Below are positions 1 through 6,798 of a stretch of 12,405 bases of DNA, one piece after another. The first letter of the stretch is position 1. Each line of letters starts with the position of its first letter. The position numbers and the translations under genes were made by a program. Under the pieces are notes generated by a model. The model had not been told where the DNA came from. It saw only the letters and a program-made list of their open reading frames with translations, and ran no database searches. The DNA comes from an uncultured Prevotella sp. (lineage in GTDB: Bacteria; Bacteroidota; Bacteroidia; Bacteroidales; Bacteroidaceae): assembly GCF_900549175.1 (NCBI RefSeq), contig NZ_URNN01000110.1, forward strand, positions 1 to 12,405, in the 5' to 3' direction.

Positions 1-46
1 TCATTTGCTATGCGGTTATCCCTCCAAATGCCGGATGAGCTCAAAA

Positions 47-71
47 CATGCCGTGCCCGCACTGCGGCATG
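47..71. repeat. Short inverted repeat (hairpin) upstream of the ATPase gene
   Basis: CATGCCG (47-53) and CGGCATG (65-71) form a perfect 7-bp stem with an 11-base loop. On the minus strand the stem is followed by TTTTGAG, on the plus strand by GC-rich sequence. It could be the end of a transcript from a gene left of the window, but no coding region can be supported in bases 1-178, so the role is open. Confidence 0.35.
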
Positions 72-150
72 CGTGCGGAGGTTGTTTTGCACGGGGGACG
101 TACATTGAAAATAATGCCGTAACGATGCGCTTTATTATGATTATAATTAT

Positions 151-158
151 TATCTTTG
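151..158 (+). promoter_or_regulatory. Bacteroidetes-type -7 promoter box (TATCTTTG)
   Basis: TATCTTTG matches TAnnTTTG, the -7 element of the Bacteroidetes primary sigma factor. No good TTTG -33 box lies 19-20 bases upstream; TTTA at 131-134 is the nearest and is too close. The predicted start of transcription leaves a leader of roughly 15 bases before the ATG at 179, with a GAGG Shine-Dalgarno-like site at 168-171. Confidence 0.55.
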
Positions 159-178
159 CAATAAAATGAGGTTATGAT

Positions 179-1315
179 ATGAAACAGCTTGCACTGAACA
201 ATCCGTTTGTCGTGGGCCGGTACGTGGGGGACGAGTATTTCTGCGACCGTGCCGCCGAAACCGATTTCCTGATAAAGCAGATGGAAAACGGGCGCAACGT
301 GGCCATTGTCTCGCCGAGACGCATGGGCAAGACCGGACTCATACGCCATTGTTTCGGGCAGGAACGCATGGCGGGATGGAACACGTTTTTCATCGACATC
401 TATGCCACCACGTCGTTGGATGAGTTTGTATATCTGCTGGGCAAGTCGATATACGAGCAGTTGAAGTCGCGCGGAAGGGCATTGGTGGAGCGTTTTTTCA
501 GCATAATAAGCTCGTTGCGGATGGGTTTCAAGTTTGATGCCAGTAGCGGTGAGCCCGTGCTTGACATCGGACTGGGCGACATTCATGCGCCGCAGACAAC
601 GCTTGACGAGATATTCCGCTATCTTGAGACATCTGAAAAACCGTGTGTCGTGGCCATCGACGAGTTCCAGCAGATAGGCACTTATGCCGACAGCAACGTG
701 GAAGCCATGCTGCGCACCATGATGCAACAGTGCCGCCGGACTGTATTTGTGTTTGCCGGCAGCCGGCGCCATGTGATGAACAATATGTTCAACTCGCCGT
801 CGAAACCGTTTTACCAGAGTGCCGTTACGATGGGGCTTGAGCCGATAGAGGCCGGTGTGTACAGTGATTTTGCCGTGCGTATGTTCGCCGGCAGGGGCAG
901 GCGGCTTGACAGTGGCGTGCCCGGACAGGTGCACGCGATGTTCGACGGATGTACGTGGTTTGTGCAGATGGTGATGAACGAACTCTTTGCCATGACTCCC
1001 GAAGGCGGCGTTTGCGACGTCACGATGGTGGACACGGCACTGGAAAACGTGGTGATGTCGCAGGAAAGCGCGTACAGGGAAATACTCTCGCACGTCACTC
1101 CGAAGCAGAAGCTGGTTCTCGCGGCCATTGCCCGCGAGGGTACGGCAAGGGCTGTCACTTCGGCAAAGTTCGTAAAAAAGTATGGTCTTGCATCGGCAAG
1201 TGCGGTGCAGGCTGCGATAAAGCTGCTGCTAAAAAATGACATGGTTACGCAGGAGAACGGCGGTTACAGGGTGTACGACTATTTCTTTTCACGCTGGCTT
1301 GCTGCGGAATACTGA
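179..1315 (+). CDS. AAA-type ATP-binding protein (Arch_ATPase-like), winged-helix C-terminus
   Basis: A 378-residue P-loop ATPase of the kind usually annotated only as 'ATP-binding protein' in Bacteroidales. The P-loop is SPRRMGKT (residues 45-52), with Ser in place of the first Gly of GxxxxGKT; I recall the SPRRxGKT form as usual for this family. Walker B is VVAIDEF with D161/E162, and a sensor-like FVFAGSRR follows. The N-terminal NPFVVGRYVGDEYFCDRAAE is the family's typical opening. The C-terminal 90 residues (SHVTPKQKLVLAAIAREG onward) look like a winged helix. The start is supported by GAGG 8-11 bases upstream and a TAnnTTTG box. No signal peptide or membrane segment, so cytoplasmic. It stands alone, with ddh 205 bases downstream on its own promoter. 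The cellular role is unknown; related ATPases have been discussed as regulators or mobile-element-linked proteins, which nothing here tests. Confidence 0.85.
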   Translation: MKQLALNNPFVVGRYVGDEYFCDRAAETDFLIKQMENGRNVAIVSPRRMGKTGLIRHCFGQERMAGWNTFFIDIYATTSLDEFVYLLGKSIYEQLKSRGRALVERFFSIISSLRMGFKFDASSGEPVLDIGLGDIHAPQTTLDEIFRYLETSEKPCVVAIDEFQQIGTYADSNVEAMLRTMMQQCRRTVFVFAGSRRHVMNNMFNSPSKPFYQSAVTMGLEPIEAGVYSDFAVRMFAGRGRRLDSGVPGQVHAMFDGCTWFVQMVMNELFAMTPEGGVCDVTMVDTALENVVMSQESAYREILSHVTPKQKLVLAAIAREGTARAVTSAKFVKKYGLASASAVQAAIKLLLKNDMVTQENGGYRVYDYFFSRWLAAEY

Positions 1316-1333
1316 CACATCAGCGTTGTGTCA
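1313..1333 (+). terminator. Hairpin overlapping the ATPase stop codon
   Basis: TGACACA (1313-1319) and TGTGTCA (1327-1333) form a perfect 7-bp stem whose left arm starts with the TGA stop codon. There is no U-tract after it, so it is more likely a 3'-end stabilising or weak termination structure than a canonical intrinsic terminator. Confidence 0.35.
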
Positions 1334-1376
1334 TATTGAAATGTGTATGGCATCTGACGGTTTCAAATTGTCGGTT

Positions 1377-1400
1377 TTGACGGCTTTATACCGTTAATTT
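1377..1400 (+). terminator. Possible intrinsic terminator after the ATPase gene
   Basis: TTGACGG (1377-1383) pairs with CCGTTAA (1391-1397) with one G-U pair and a 7-base loop, and is followed by TTTGTATT. It lies about 60 bases past the ATPase stop and upstream of the ddh promoter, which fits termination, but the stem is short. Confidence 0.35.
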
Positions 1401-1466
1401 GTATTACATGTGGTGCTTCAATCATAAAAAATGCCCGATAACGATGCCATTTCCGCATAAAAAGTG

Positions 1467-1474
1467 TACTTTTG
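1467..1474 (+). promoter_or_regulatory. -7 promoter box of ddh (TACTTTTG)
   Basis: TACTTTTG is a full match to TAnnTTTG. It lies 46 bases before the ATG at 1521, giving a leader of about 40 bases that is A-rich and lacks a Shine-Dalgarno site, as is common in Bacteroidetes. No clear TTTG -33 box is visible. Its position argues against any start codon upstream of 1521. Confidence 0.6.
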
Positions 1475-1520
1475 CATCTGCTTTATAGAATACATTACAA
1501 AACAACCAAAAATACAAAAT

Positions 1521-2420
1521 ATGAAGAAGATAAGAGCAGCCGTAGTGGGTTACGGCAACATCGGACGGTATACCATCGAGGCACTCGAGGCATCGGATGA
1601 CTTTGAAATAGCGGGTGTGGTGCGCCGTAACGGCGGCGAGAACAAGCCGGCGGAGCTTGCCCCGTACGACGTGGTGAAGGACATAACGGAGCTGAAGGAC
1701 GTGGATGTGGCCATACTCGCCACACCGACGCGCAGCTGCGAGGAGTATGCCAAGAAGATTCTGCCGCTGGGCATCAACACCGTAGACAGCTTCGACATAC
1801 ATACAGGCATCGTTGACTACCGCCGTAACCTCATGAAGGTGTGCCGGGAGACGGGTACCGTGGCCGTGATTGCAGCCGGATGGGACCCGGGGTCGGATTC
1901 CATCGTGCGCACGCTGATGCAGAGTCTTGCCCCCAAGGGCCTTTCGTACACCAACTTCGGCCCCGGCATGTCGATGGGACACAGCGTGTGCGTGCGCTCG
2001 AAGGAGGGGGTGAAGAACGCCCTGTCGATGACCATCCCGCTGGGCGAGGGCATACACCGCCGCATGGTATACGTGGAACTGGAGGACGGCGCGCGTCTGG
2101 AGGATGTGACGGCCGCCATAAAGGCCGACCCGTATTTTGCCAGTGACGAGACGCATGTGTTTGCCGTAGAGTCGGTGGATGCCGTGCGCGACATGGGTCA
2201 CGGAGTGAATCTGGTGCGCAAGGGTGTGAGCGGAAAGACGCAGAACCAGCGTCTGGAGTTCAACATGAGCATCAACAACCCCGCTCTTACGGCCCAGGTG
2301 CTCGTCAATGTGGCACGCGCCTCGATGCGCCAGCAGCCCGGATGCTACACCATGATAGAGCTGCCGGTGGTGGACATGCTGCCCGGCGAGCGTGAAGACT
2401 TGATAGCACATCTTGTGTAA
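1521..2420 (+). CDS. ddh: meso-diaminopimelate D-dehydrogenase
   Basis: 299 residues. The family catalyses the NADP-dependent reversible interconversion of L-tetrahydrodipicolinate and meso-diaminopimelate, the one-step dehydrogenase branch that supplies lysine and the peptidoglycan crosslinking amino acid. The N-terminal Rossmann motif is VVGYGNIGR (residues 8-16). The diagnostic GWDPG (120-124, with D122 at the substrate site in the Corynebacterium enzyme) and FGPGMSMGHS motifs are present, and the C-terminal NPALTAQVLVNVARAS segment also matches the family. Length is close to other Bacteroidetes members and about 20 residues shorter than the Corynebacterium protein. The frame stays open upstream to 1464, but that would run through the promoter box, and MKKIRAAVVGYG is the natural N-terminus. 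Monocistronic; cytoplasmic. I see no truncation or missing active-site motif. Confidence 0.95.
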   Translation: MKKIRAAVVGYGNIGRYTIEALEASDDFEIAGVVRRNGGENKPAELAPYDVVKDITELKDVDVAILATPTRSCEEYAKKILPLGINTVDSFDIHTGIVDYRRNLMKVCRETGTVAVIAAGWDPGSDSIVRTLMQSLAPKGLSYTNFGPGMSMGHSVCVRSKEGVKNALSMTIPLGEGIHRRMVYVELEDGARLEDVTAAIKADPYFASDETHVFAVESVDAVRDMGHGVNLVRKGVSGKTQNQRLEFNMSINNPALTAQVLVNVARASMRQQPGCYTMIELPVVDMLPGEREDLIAHLV

Positions 2421-2428
2421 GAGTTAAA

Positions 2429-2509
2429 AATTAAAAGTTAAGAATTAAGAGTTAGGAAGTGCATTTCTTATGTGCGCAGCCCTTAACTCTTAATTATTAA
2501 CTTTTAATT
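2429..2509. repeat. Long AT-rich inverted repeat (TTAACTCTTAATT type)
   Basis: The arms 2429-2456 and 2482-2509 are 28 bases long and complementary at all but two positions, with a 25-base loop. They consist of AATTAAGAGTTA / TAACTCTTAATT units and begin 8 bases after the ddh stop. Related single-orientation units continue to about 2523. The hairpin could end ddh transcription; the same unit recurs at 3266-3313 on the other side of the toxin-antitoxin genes. Confidence 0.75.
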
Positions 2510-2553
2510 CTTAATTCTTAACTTCTTTTGCTCTTGAGTTTCTCTCGGTTATG

Positions 2554-2895
2554 TCACAGAAGGTGCTCGTCTTTCATCAGGTTCTTTAGTTCTGTTTTCG
2601 TGATGTTTGAGCGTTCGGACTTGTCGTAAATGAACAGTAGGTAGACTTCGGATTCGTCAACCGAAGCTATTACGGTGAAGGTGATGACACGCGCGCCGCC
2701 GCTCTTTCCCTTTCCCTTCGACGTTATCTGCATGCGTATCTTGCGCAGGCCGTCGCCAAGGTCGGTGCCGATGGTGGGGTTGGCAAGAATCTCATTCCTG
2801 AGATTTTCGATATCATCATACAGACTTCTGTATCTCTTGCCCAGCCGTTTCGTTTCTTTTAAGAAAGAAAGTGTTGCTCTAAACTTATACTGCAT
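2554..2895 (-). CDS. RelE/ParE-superfamily toxin
   Basis: 113 residues, lysine-rich and compact. The pattern FLKETKRLGKRYRSL, then GLRKIRMQI, then VYLLFIYDKSER and a C-terminal hydrophobic/acidic tail is that of RelE/ParE-fold toxins (YafQ/HigB-like side), many of which are ribosome-dependent mRNA endonucleases, though ParE members instead target gyrase. I cannot assign the target from sequence alone. The ATG lies 11 bases inside the 3' end of the antitoxin gene, with GAAAGAAG just before it, so translation is probably coupled. The cognate antitoxin is the overlapping upstream gene. The region is clearly more AT-rich than ddh or pgk and is bracketed by AT repeats, which suggests acquisition as a cassette. 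Length is normal for the family, with no frameshift. Confidence 0.85.
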   Translation of the reverse strand: MQYKFRATLSFLKETKRLGKRYRSLYDDIENLRNEILANPTIGTDLGDGLRKIRMQITSKGKGKSGGARVITFTVIASVDESEVYLLFIYDKSERSNITKTELKNLMKDEHLL

Positions 2896-3127
2896 CTTCT
2901 TTCAATTCTTTCAAAAGCTCGTCAATAGATATTGTTTTCCCTTCTTTCACCTCTCTCAATCCGGTTCTGATTCCGTCCAATACCTCCTCTTTGGTTATGT
3001 ATTCCGTCTCCTCCTCCTGCTTTCTGAGCCTGCGCACATAGTTGAGAACCTTTCGCAGCATGTTCTCATTGTCGCTTATGCTCGTTATCTCATTGAGGAG
3101 GGATTGGTTAAGTTCTATAGCTGTCAT
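2885..3127 (-). CDS. Antitoxin of the RelE/ParE-type module
   Basis: 80 residues, first gene of the pair. The N-terminal part (LLNEITSISDNENMLRKVL, then a basic/acidic helix YVRRLRKQEEETEYI) is the usual form of Bacteroidales antitoxins found next to such toxins. The C-terminal part (GIRTGLREVKEGKTISIDEL) resembles the extended toxin-binding tail of RelB-like antitoxins. No clear helix-turn-helix or ribbon-helix-helix motif is recognisable, so autoregulation is assumed by analogy only. The stop codon lies inside the toxin gene (11-base overlap). A full promoter lies immediately upstream, giving a leader of about 20 bases; AAGG is only one base from the ATG, too close to be a good ribosome site. 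Confidence 0.8.
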   Translation of the reverse strand: MTAIELNQSLLNEITSISDNENMLRKVLNYVRRLRKQEEETEYITKEEVLDGIRTGLREVKEGKTISIDELLKELKEDAV

Positions 3128-3152
3128 ACCTTATATATATTATTGATTTCTG

Positions 3153-3184
3153 CAAAAATATAAATAAAAACCGACCGGAACAAA
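3153..3184 (-). promoter_or_regulatory. Promoter of the toxin-antitoxin operon
   Basis: Read on the minus strand: TTTG (3181-3184), 20 bases, TATTTTTG (3153-3160). This is a consensus Bacteroidetes promoter. The -33 box falls in the loop of the terminator hairpin 3166-3200, so promoter and terminator share DNA. Confidence 0.75.
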
Positions 3185-3202
3185 TATCCGGCCGGTTTTT
3201 TT
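3161..3202 (-). terminator. Intrinsic terminator (end of the permease/4Fe-4S operon)
   Basis: Arms 3166-3179 and 3187-3200 pair over 14 positions around a 7-base loop. The one irregular position (3174/3192) is A-C on the plus strand but a permissible U-G pair in minus-strand RNA, so the hairpin is better formed in transcripts going left. These continue into TTTTTATTTATATTTTT, a good U-rich tract. It would end transcripts from the 4Fe-4S gene just before the toxin-antitoxin promoter. The plus strand also has a T-run (3196-3202), so bidirectional action is possible. Confidence 0.7.
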
Positions 3203-3204
3203 AT

Positions 3205-3259
3205 GAGGTTTGAATTCGGTTCTTTCACTTTACACGGCGAAAGAACGGCAGAAAACCTC
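3205..3259. repeat. Nested inverted repeat between the 4Fe-4S gene and the terminator
   Basis: The outer arms GAGGTTT (3205-3211) and AAACCTC (3253-3259) enclose inner arms GTTCTTTC (3219-3226) and GAAAGAAC (3239-3246), all perfect. On the plus strand the structure is followed by TTTTGATTTTTT, like a terminator, although no plus-strand gene lies upstream. Confidence 0.55.
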
Positions 3260-3265
3260 TTTTGA

Positions 3266-3313
3266 TTTTTTAATTCTTAACTCTTAACTCTTAATTCTTA
3301 ACTCTTAATTTTT
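3266..3313. repeat. AT-rich tandem repeat (TTAACTC/TTAATTC units)
   Basis: About five alternating TTAATTC / TTAACTC units run directly up to the stop codon of the 4Fe-4S gene (TTA at 3312-3314, read in reverse). The same unit makes up the inverted repeat at 2429-2509, so the toxin-antitoxin pair sits between two copies. Confidence 0.7.
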
Positions 3314-3992
3314 ACCTCTCCAGCTTCATTATTTTCAGCGGACAGGCGGCTATGCACTTGCCGCATTTTATGCAGTCGGTGTCGAGATAGCCCGTTTCCG
3401 TCCCGCGGCAGTCGTATGGGGTGAGCTGCATGGGGCATACTCTGGCGCAGCTCTTGCACTTCATCTGGCACGTTTCCGCCACATGTATATTGGTGAAACC
3501 GGAGGGCAGGGGTGCCCGTTTTGGCGACACCCACGACGATAATGTGCCCATGGGACAGAACGAACACCATGTCCGCGGGGCATATACGAACGAGAGGATT
3601 ACGCCCACAACGGTGGTCATGAGGATGATGTTCCAGAACACACGGCCCATGGCGTTCCAGTCGCCCCATGCAAAGTACATCTGCACGCCGAACATGGTGA
3701 AGATGAACATTACCATGAACAGGCGGAAACCGAATGTGCGTACAAACCGGGGTATGGGGCGGTGGGGCGAGTATTTGGCCAGTACACGGTCGTAGAAGTT
3801 GCCGCGCGGACAGGCGTTGCCGCACCACCAACGGCCGCGTCTTATGGCAAATGTCACTGGAGCAATCATGCAGATGAGTGCCAGCATGCCTATGACGGGG
3901 TAAAAAAATCCTATCACGAGGTAGGCCAACAGTATCCAGTAGAGTGAATATCCCTTGGTGGGAAGGTAGCGGTGAAATCTTTTTGTTGACAT
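3312..3992 (-). CDS. Membrane-anchored 4Fe-4S ferredoxin-type protein (NapH/Fer4_5-like)
   Basis: 226 residues. Hydrophobic helices at about 17-50, 85-110 and 118-140 alternate with cysteine motifs WCGNACPRG (C57, C61) and WCSFCPMGT, the arrangement of the NapH/MauN/CcoG-like membrane proteins. The C-terminal third holds two ferredoxin sites, CxxxCxxCxxxCP and CxxCxxCxxxCP, enough for two 4Fe-4S clusters. The expected role is electron transfer at the inner membrane, with the donor and acceptor unknown; no oxidase, nitrate reductase or Nqr/Rnf genes are nearby. It is the last gene of a probable operon, 80 bases after the SLC13 permease, with no TAnnTTTG promoter in that gap. Its stop codon abuts an AT repeat and a terminator follows. 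All eight ferredoxin-type cysteines are present. Confidence 0.85.
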   Translation of the reverse strand: MSTKRFHRYLPTKGYSLYWILLAYLVIGFFYPVIGMLALICMIAPVTFAIRRGRWWCGNACPRGNFYDRVLAKYSPHRPIPRFVRTFGFRLFMVMFIFTMFGVQMYFAWGDWNAMGRVFWNIILMTTVVGVILSFVYAPRTWCSFCPMGTLSSWVSPKRAPLPSGFTNIHVAETCQMKCKSCARVCPMQLTPYDCRGTETGYLDTDCIKCGKCIAACPLKIMKLER

Positions 3993-4072
3993 GTTCTTTT
4001 TGTTTCTTTTGTTTGTTTCTGAAAGTATTAAGTTCGTTTTTTATTGATGTCTGGAATGGAAGGGCTGTCGTT

Positions 4073-5905
4073 TCAGAACGGGAACAACAGTGGCAGGACG
4101 AAAGTCATGACCACTCCCATTATAATCTGCAACGGCAGGCCCACCTTTACATAGTCGCTGAAGGTGTATTCTCCGGCGTGCATGACGAGAGCGTTGGGCG
4201 GGGTGGAGAACGGAGAGGCGAAGCACATGCTCGCGCCCAGCGTAACGGCGAAGAGGAACGGGTAGGGGCTTGCGCCTATCTCTATGGCCGACGTCATGGC
4301 GATGGGGGCCATCAGCACGGCCGTGGCGGTGTTGCTGATGAACATTGTGAGCAGCGACGTGGTGAAGTAGATGCCGGCCAGAAGTATAGTGGGGCTCACG
4401 GAGCCGAGCGACGCCACGAGCGAGTGGGACAGCATGGCCGACGTTCCGGTCTTCTCCAGTGCGACGGACATGGGCATCATGGCCGCTATGAGCACTATGC
4501 TCTCCCAGTTGATGGTCTTGTAGGCGGCCTCCACGTTGCGGAAACACCCGCAGAGCACCATGAGCAGTCCGGCCACGATGACGGCCGTTACGGGCGCCAC
4601 GGGTATGAAGTCGAACACCATCATCGCCACCATGAGCAGCATTATGGCGGCGGCGAGCGGGGCGCGGTAGTTGAGTGTCACCCGGCTGGCCTGCTCCTCC
4701 GGCTGTCCCAATACCACCCAGTCGGTCTCCTGGTCGTTCAGTCTCGAGATGTTGCTCCACTTGCCCTGCACAAGCAGCACGTCGCCGGACATGAGCCTCT
4801 CCTCCGGCAGACCGGTCATTATGTAGCTGTTGCTGCGCTTTATGCCGAGCACGTTGATGTCGTAACGCTCGCGGAATCCGGAGTTTTTGAGCGTGGTGCC
4901 GATGAGGCGCGACGTCGGTATGAGCACAATCTCGGCAATGCCGATGTCGTAGAAGTCAATGTTGTTGTTGTCGAGCCGTTTCAGTCCGTTGCTTTTGGCA
5001 AAGCTGTCCATCACTGTTGTGTCGCCCATAAGGTATATGATGTCGCCGGCGGAGAGTATGCTGTCGGGGCCGGCAAGGCTTTGGCGCACGTTGCGTATCA
5101 GGCCGCTGCGGTCGGCACTCTCGCTGCGTATCTCTATTATCGACAGGCCGTAGCGTCCGCGCAGGTTGAGTTCGGCCACGGTTTTGTTTCTCACTTGCGA
5201 CTGTTCCTTCACCATATAGCGGCGCAGGCCGCGGGCCAATTTATACTCGTCAACAAGTTCGTCGAGGGTCTTTCCGCCGCCGGTCTTGCCCACTTTGCCG
5301 CCTTTTTTCTTGTAGAGGAACAGTTTGGTGAGCGGCAGCATTACGATGATGCCTATGGCAATGCAGATAATGCCCACGGGAAAGAACGAGAAGAAGCCGA
5401 GCGGACGGTAGCCGGCCGCGGTCAGTGCGTCCTGGATGACGAGGTTGGGAGGGGTTCCGATGAGTGTCAGCATGCCGCCGAGACTGCTTGCAAAGGCCAG
5501 TGGCATGAGCAGACGCCCCGGGCGCGTGCCTGCCTGTGCGGCCATACTGACCACGATGGGCATCATCAGCGCCACGGTGCCGGTGTTGCTTATGAAGGCT
5601 CCTATCACGGCCGTAACGATGACAACAAGCAGGAACATCTTGATGTCGTTGCCGGCTGCGAGTTTCATTATCTTGCGGCTTGCGGCCTTGGCCAGCCCTG
5701 TCTGCAGGATGGCTCCGCCCACAACGAACAGTCCCACCATCATCACTACGACGGTGGAGGAGAATCCGGAGAGAGCCTCCTCGGGCGTGAGTATGCCGAG
5801 CAGAAGCATGGCGGCAAGGGCGCACAGGGCCACTATGTCGGCGCGTATGCGTCCGTTGATGAACAGTATGATTGTTACGGCAAGTATTATAATTGTGGCT
5901 GTCAT
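4073..5905 (-). CDS. SLC13/DASS-family permease with two TrkA-C (RCK_C) domains
   Basis: 610 residues. An N-terminal membrane half (about 1-200) carries ISNTGTVALMMP with SNT at 106-108 and LIGTPPN. A hydrophilic centre (about 215-395) contains two RCK_C/TrkA-C-type repeats (each with a GD.I..MGD or SGD.LLVQG strand). A C-terminal membrane half carries the second SNT (524-526, SNTATAVLMAP) and STPPN. The paired SNT and TPPN motifs are the substrate and sodium sites of the divalent anion:sodium symporter family, which carries sulfate, dicarboxylates or phosphate. The substrate cannot be read from sequence, though the form with internal TrkA-C domains is often annotated as a sulfate/anion permease. 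Inner membrane. It starts 35 bases after the upstream lipoprotein gene, with no promoter seen between, so co-transcription is likely. The start is the first ATG before MTATIIILAV; the ribosome site is weak. Confidence 0.9.
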   Translation of the reverse strand: MTATIIILAVTIILFINGRIRADIVALCALAAMLLLGILTPEEALSGFSSTVVVMMVGLFVVGGAILQTGLAKAASRKIMKLAAGNDIKMFLLVVIVTAVIGAFISNTGTVALMMPIVVSMAAQAGTRPGRLLMPLAFASSLGGMLTLIGTPPNLVIQDALTAAGYRPLGFFSFFPVGIICIAIGIIVMLPLTKLFLYKKKGGKVGKTGGGKTLDELVDEYKLARGLRRYMVKEQSQVRNKTVAELNLRGRYGLSIIEIRSESADRSGLIRNVRQSLAGPDSILSAGDIIYLMGDTTVMDSFAKSNGLKRLDNNNIDFYDIGIAEIVLIPTSRLIGTTLKNSGFRERYDINVLGIKRSNSYIMTGLPEERLMSGDVLLVQGKWSNISRLNDQETDWVVLGQPEEQASRVTLNYRAPLAAAIMLLMVAMMVFDFIPVAPVTAVIVAGLLMVLCGCFRNVEAAYKTINWESIVLIAAMMPMSVALEKTGTSAMLSHSLVASLGSVSPTILLAGIYFTTSLLTMFISNTATAVLMAPIAMTSAIEIGASPYPFLFAVTLGASMCFASPFSTPPNALVMHAGEYTFSDYVKVGLPLQIIMGVVMTFVLPLLFPF

Positions 5906-5940
5906 GATGTCACGTATTCTTTTGGCTGCGTTTACAGATT

Positions 5941-6738
5941 TTATTTCTCTATCAGGTTGCGTGCCGTCACCGTAAGGTATGGCTTCATCTTGTCGTATGG
6001 AATGGTGAATGTGGGCATGCCGGCGGCGTATGGTGCTATCTCATACTGCTGATAGACGAAGGTGACGCCCTCTTCGGTCAGATAGGGGGCGAACTGCGGC
6101 AGTGGCAGATAGTCGGTGCTGCTCTCTGTCAGGAGCATTTCCTTCAACTCCTCGTCGGTGGTTGCAGTCTCGCCGTTGTCGCTGAAATATGATTTCAGCC
6201 CCTCCTTTATCATCTTGCGGAACTCATCGCTGCCGGTGTTGCACAGCATGTCCAGGTCGAAGCGGCGGCCGTCGGTCTTGCGGAACGTGGTACCGCGGTC
6301 GAGGCTCATGCCGTGTGCACCGCCCGTATAATAGTAGCTTGTGGCGGTGAAAGTGACGAAACGGCCCGTCTCATACGTCTTTTTGATGTTCATTTCGTAG
6401 GCGTATGGCATCCTGCTGTCATCTTCCACGTAATCGTAGTCGGCTTTCAGCTTCCCGGCGATGTTGTTTCCGTAATATGCCAGCAGCGAGTCACCGGCCT
6501 GCAGGTTGCCCATGTATGTGCCGCCGAGGCTCTCGTTCACGTATTCGGCAATGGCGTTGGTGAGTATCGGGGTGCCGGCAGTGGGGCAGTCGGCATATAT
6601 TCTCACCTCGGCAGCCTTTGTGTTCTGTTCGAATACCACAGAGTCTGTCTTCAGTCCGACGGCTTCATTACCGTTTCCGATGCCGCATCCCATCATGGCA
6701 ATGGCCGTGAGTGGGAGTAGAAGAAATGTCTTTTTCAT
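5941..6738 (-). CDS. DUF3298 / DUF4163 (RsiV-like) lipoprotein
   Basis: 265 residues. A lipoprotein signal MKKTFLLLPLTAIAMMGC gives a lipidated cysteine at 18, so the mature protein is expected on the envelope, facing the periplasm or surface. The central YYYTGGAHG (with SLDRGTTFRKTDGRRFDL after it) is the signature of the DUF4163/DUF3298 fold, also found in the extracytoplasmic part of the anti-sigma factor RsiV, where it binds lysozyme. The C-terminal segment (FVYQQYEIAPYAAGMPTFTIPYDKMKPYL) is the typical DUF3298 ending. There is no transmembrane anti-sigma domain here, so it is not an RsiV orthologue; a binding role in the envelope is only a guess. It is first in the likely operon with the permease. 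Its ATG is only about 22 bases after the pgk terminator U-tract and no promoter box is visible there. Confidence 0.85.
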   Translation of the reverse strand: MKKTFLLLPLTAIAMMGCGIGNGNEAVGLKTDSVVFEQNTKAAEVRIYADCPTAGTPILTNAIAEYVNESLGGTYMGNLQAGDSLLAYYGNNIAGKLKADYDYVEDDSRMPYAYEMNIKKTYETGRFVTFTATSYYYTGGAHGMSLDRGTTFRKTDGRRFDLDMLCNTGSDEFRKMIKEGLKSYFSDNGETATTDEELKEMLLTESSTDYLPLPQFAPYLTEEGVTFVYQQYEIAPYAAGMPTFTIPYDKMKPYLTVTARNLIEK

Positions 6739-6760
6739 AATTGTTATGGTTTAAGTGAAA

Positions 6761-6798
6761 CAAAAAGGGCGGCTCAGTGGTTTGTCATTGGGCCGCCC
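6761..6798 (-). terminator. Intrinsic terminator of pgk
   Basis: GGGCGGC (6767-6773) and GCCGCCC (6792-6798) form a perfect GC-rich 7-bp stem. On the minus strand the hairpin is followed by TTTTTGTTT. It lies 46 bases past the pgk stop, a canonical placement. Confidence 0.85.

Noticed and set aside
41..1093. 350-codon minus-strand frame
   Set aside because: Antisense shadow of the ATPase gene: His/Arg-rich, no recognisable domain, no promoter.
1464..1520. Upstream extension of ddh
   Set aside because: It would start with GTG inside the promoter region and add an unrelated 19-residue tail before the natural MKKIRAAVVGYG start.
1422..2411. 329-codon minus-strand frame
   Set aside because: Antisense shadow of ddh, whose own translation shows all family motifs.
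2429..2523. AT-rich repeats considered as a CRISPR array
   Set aside because: Units are about 7 bases, arranged head to head and without spacers; no cas genes nearby.
2675..3163. 162-codon plus-strand frame
   Set aside because: Antisense to the toxin-antitoxin genes; the minus-strand products have recognisable family patterns, an overlap and a promoter.
3944..6052. 702-codon open frame on the plus strand
   Set aside because: It lies antisense to the SLC13 permease and parts of its neighbours, has a His/Gly/Ala/Arg-rich, domain-free translation and no promoter or ribosome site. GC-rich codon bias on the minus strand removes stop codons from the opposite frame.
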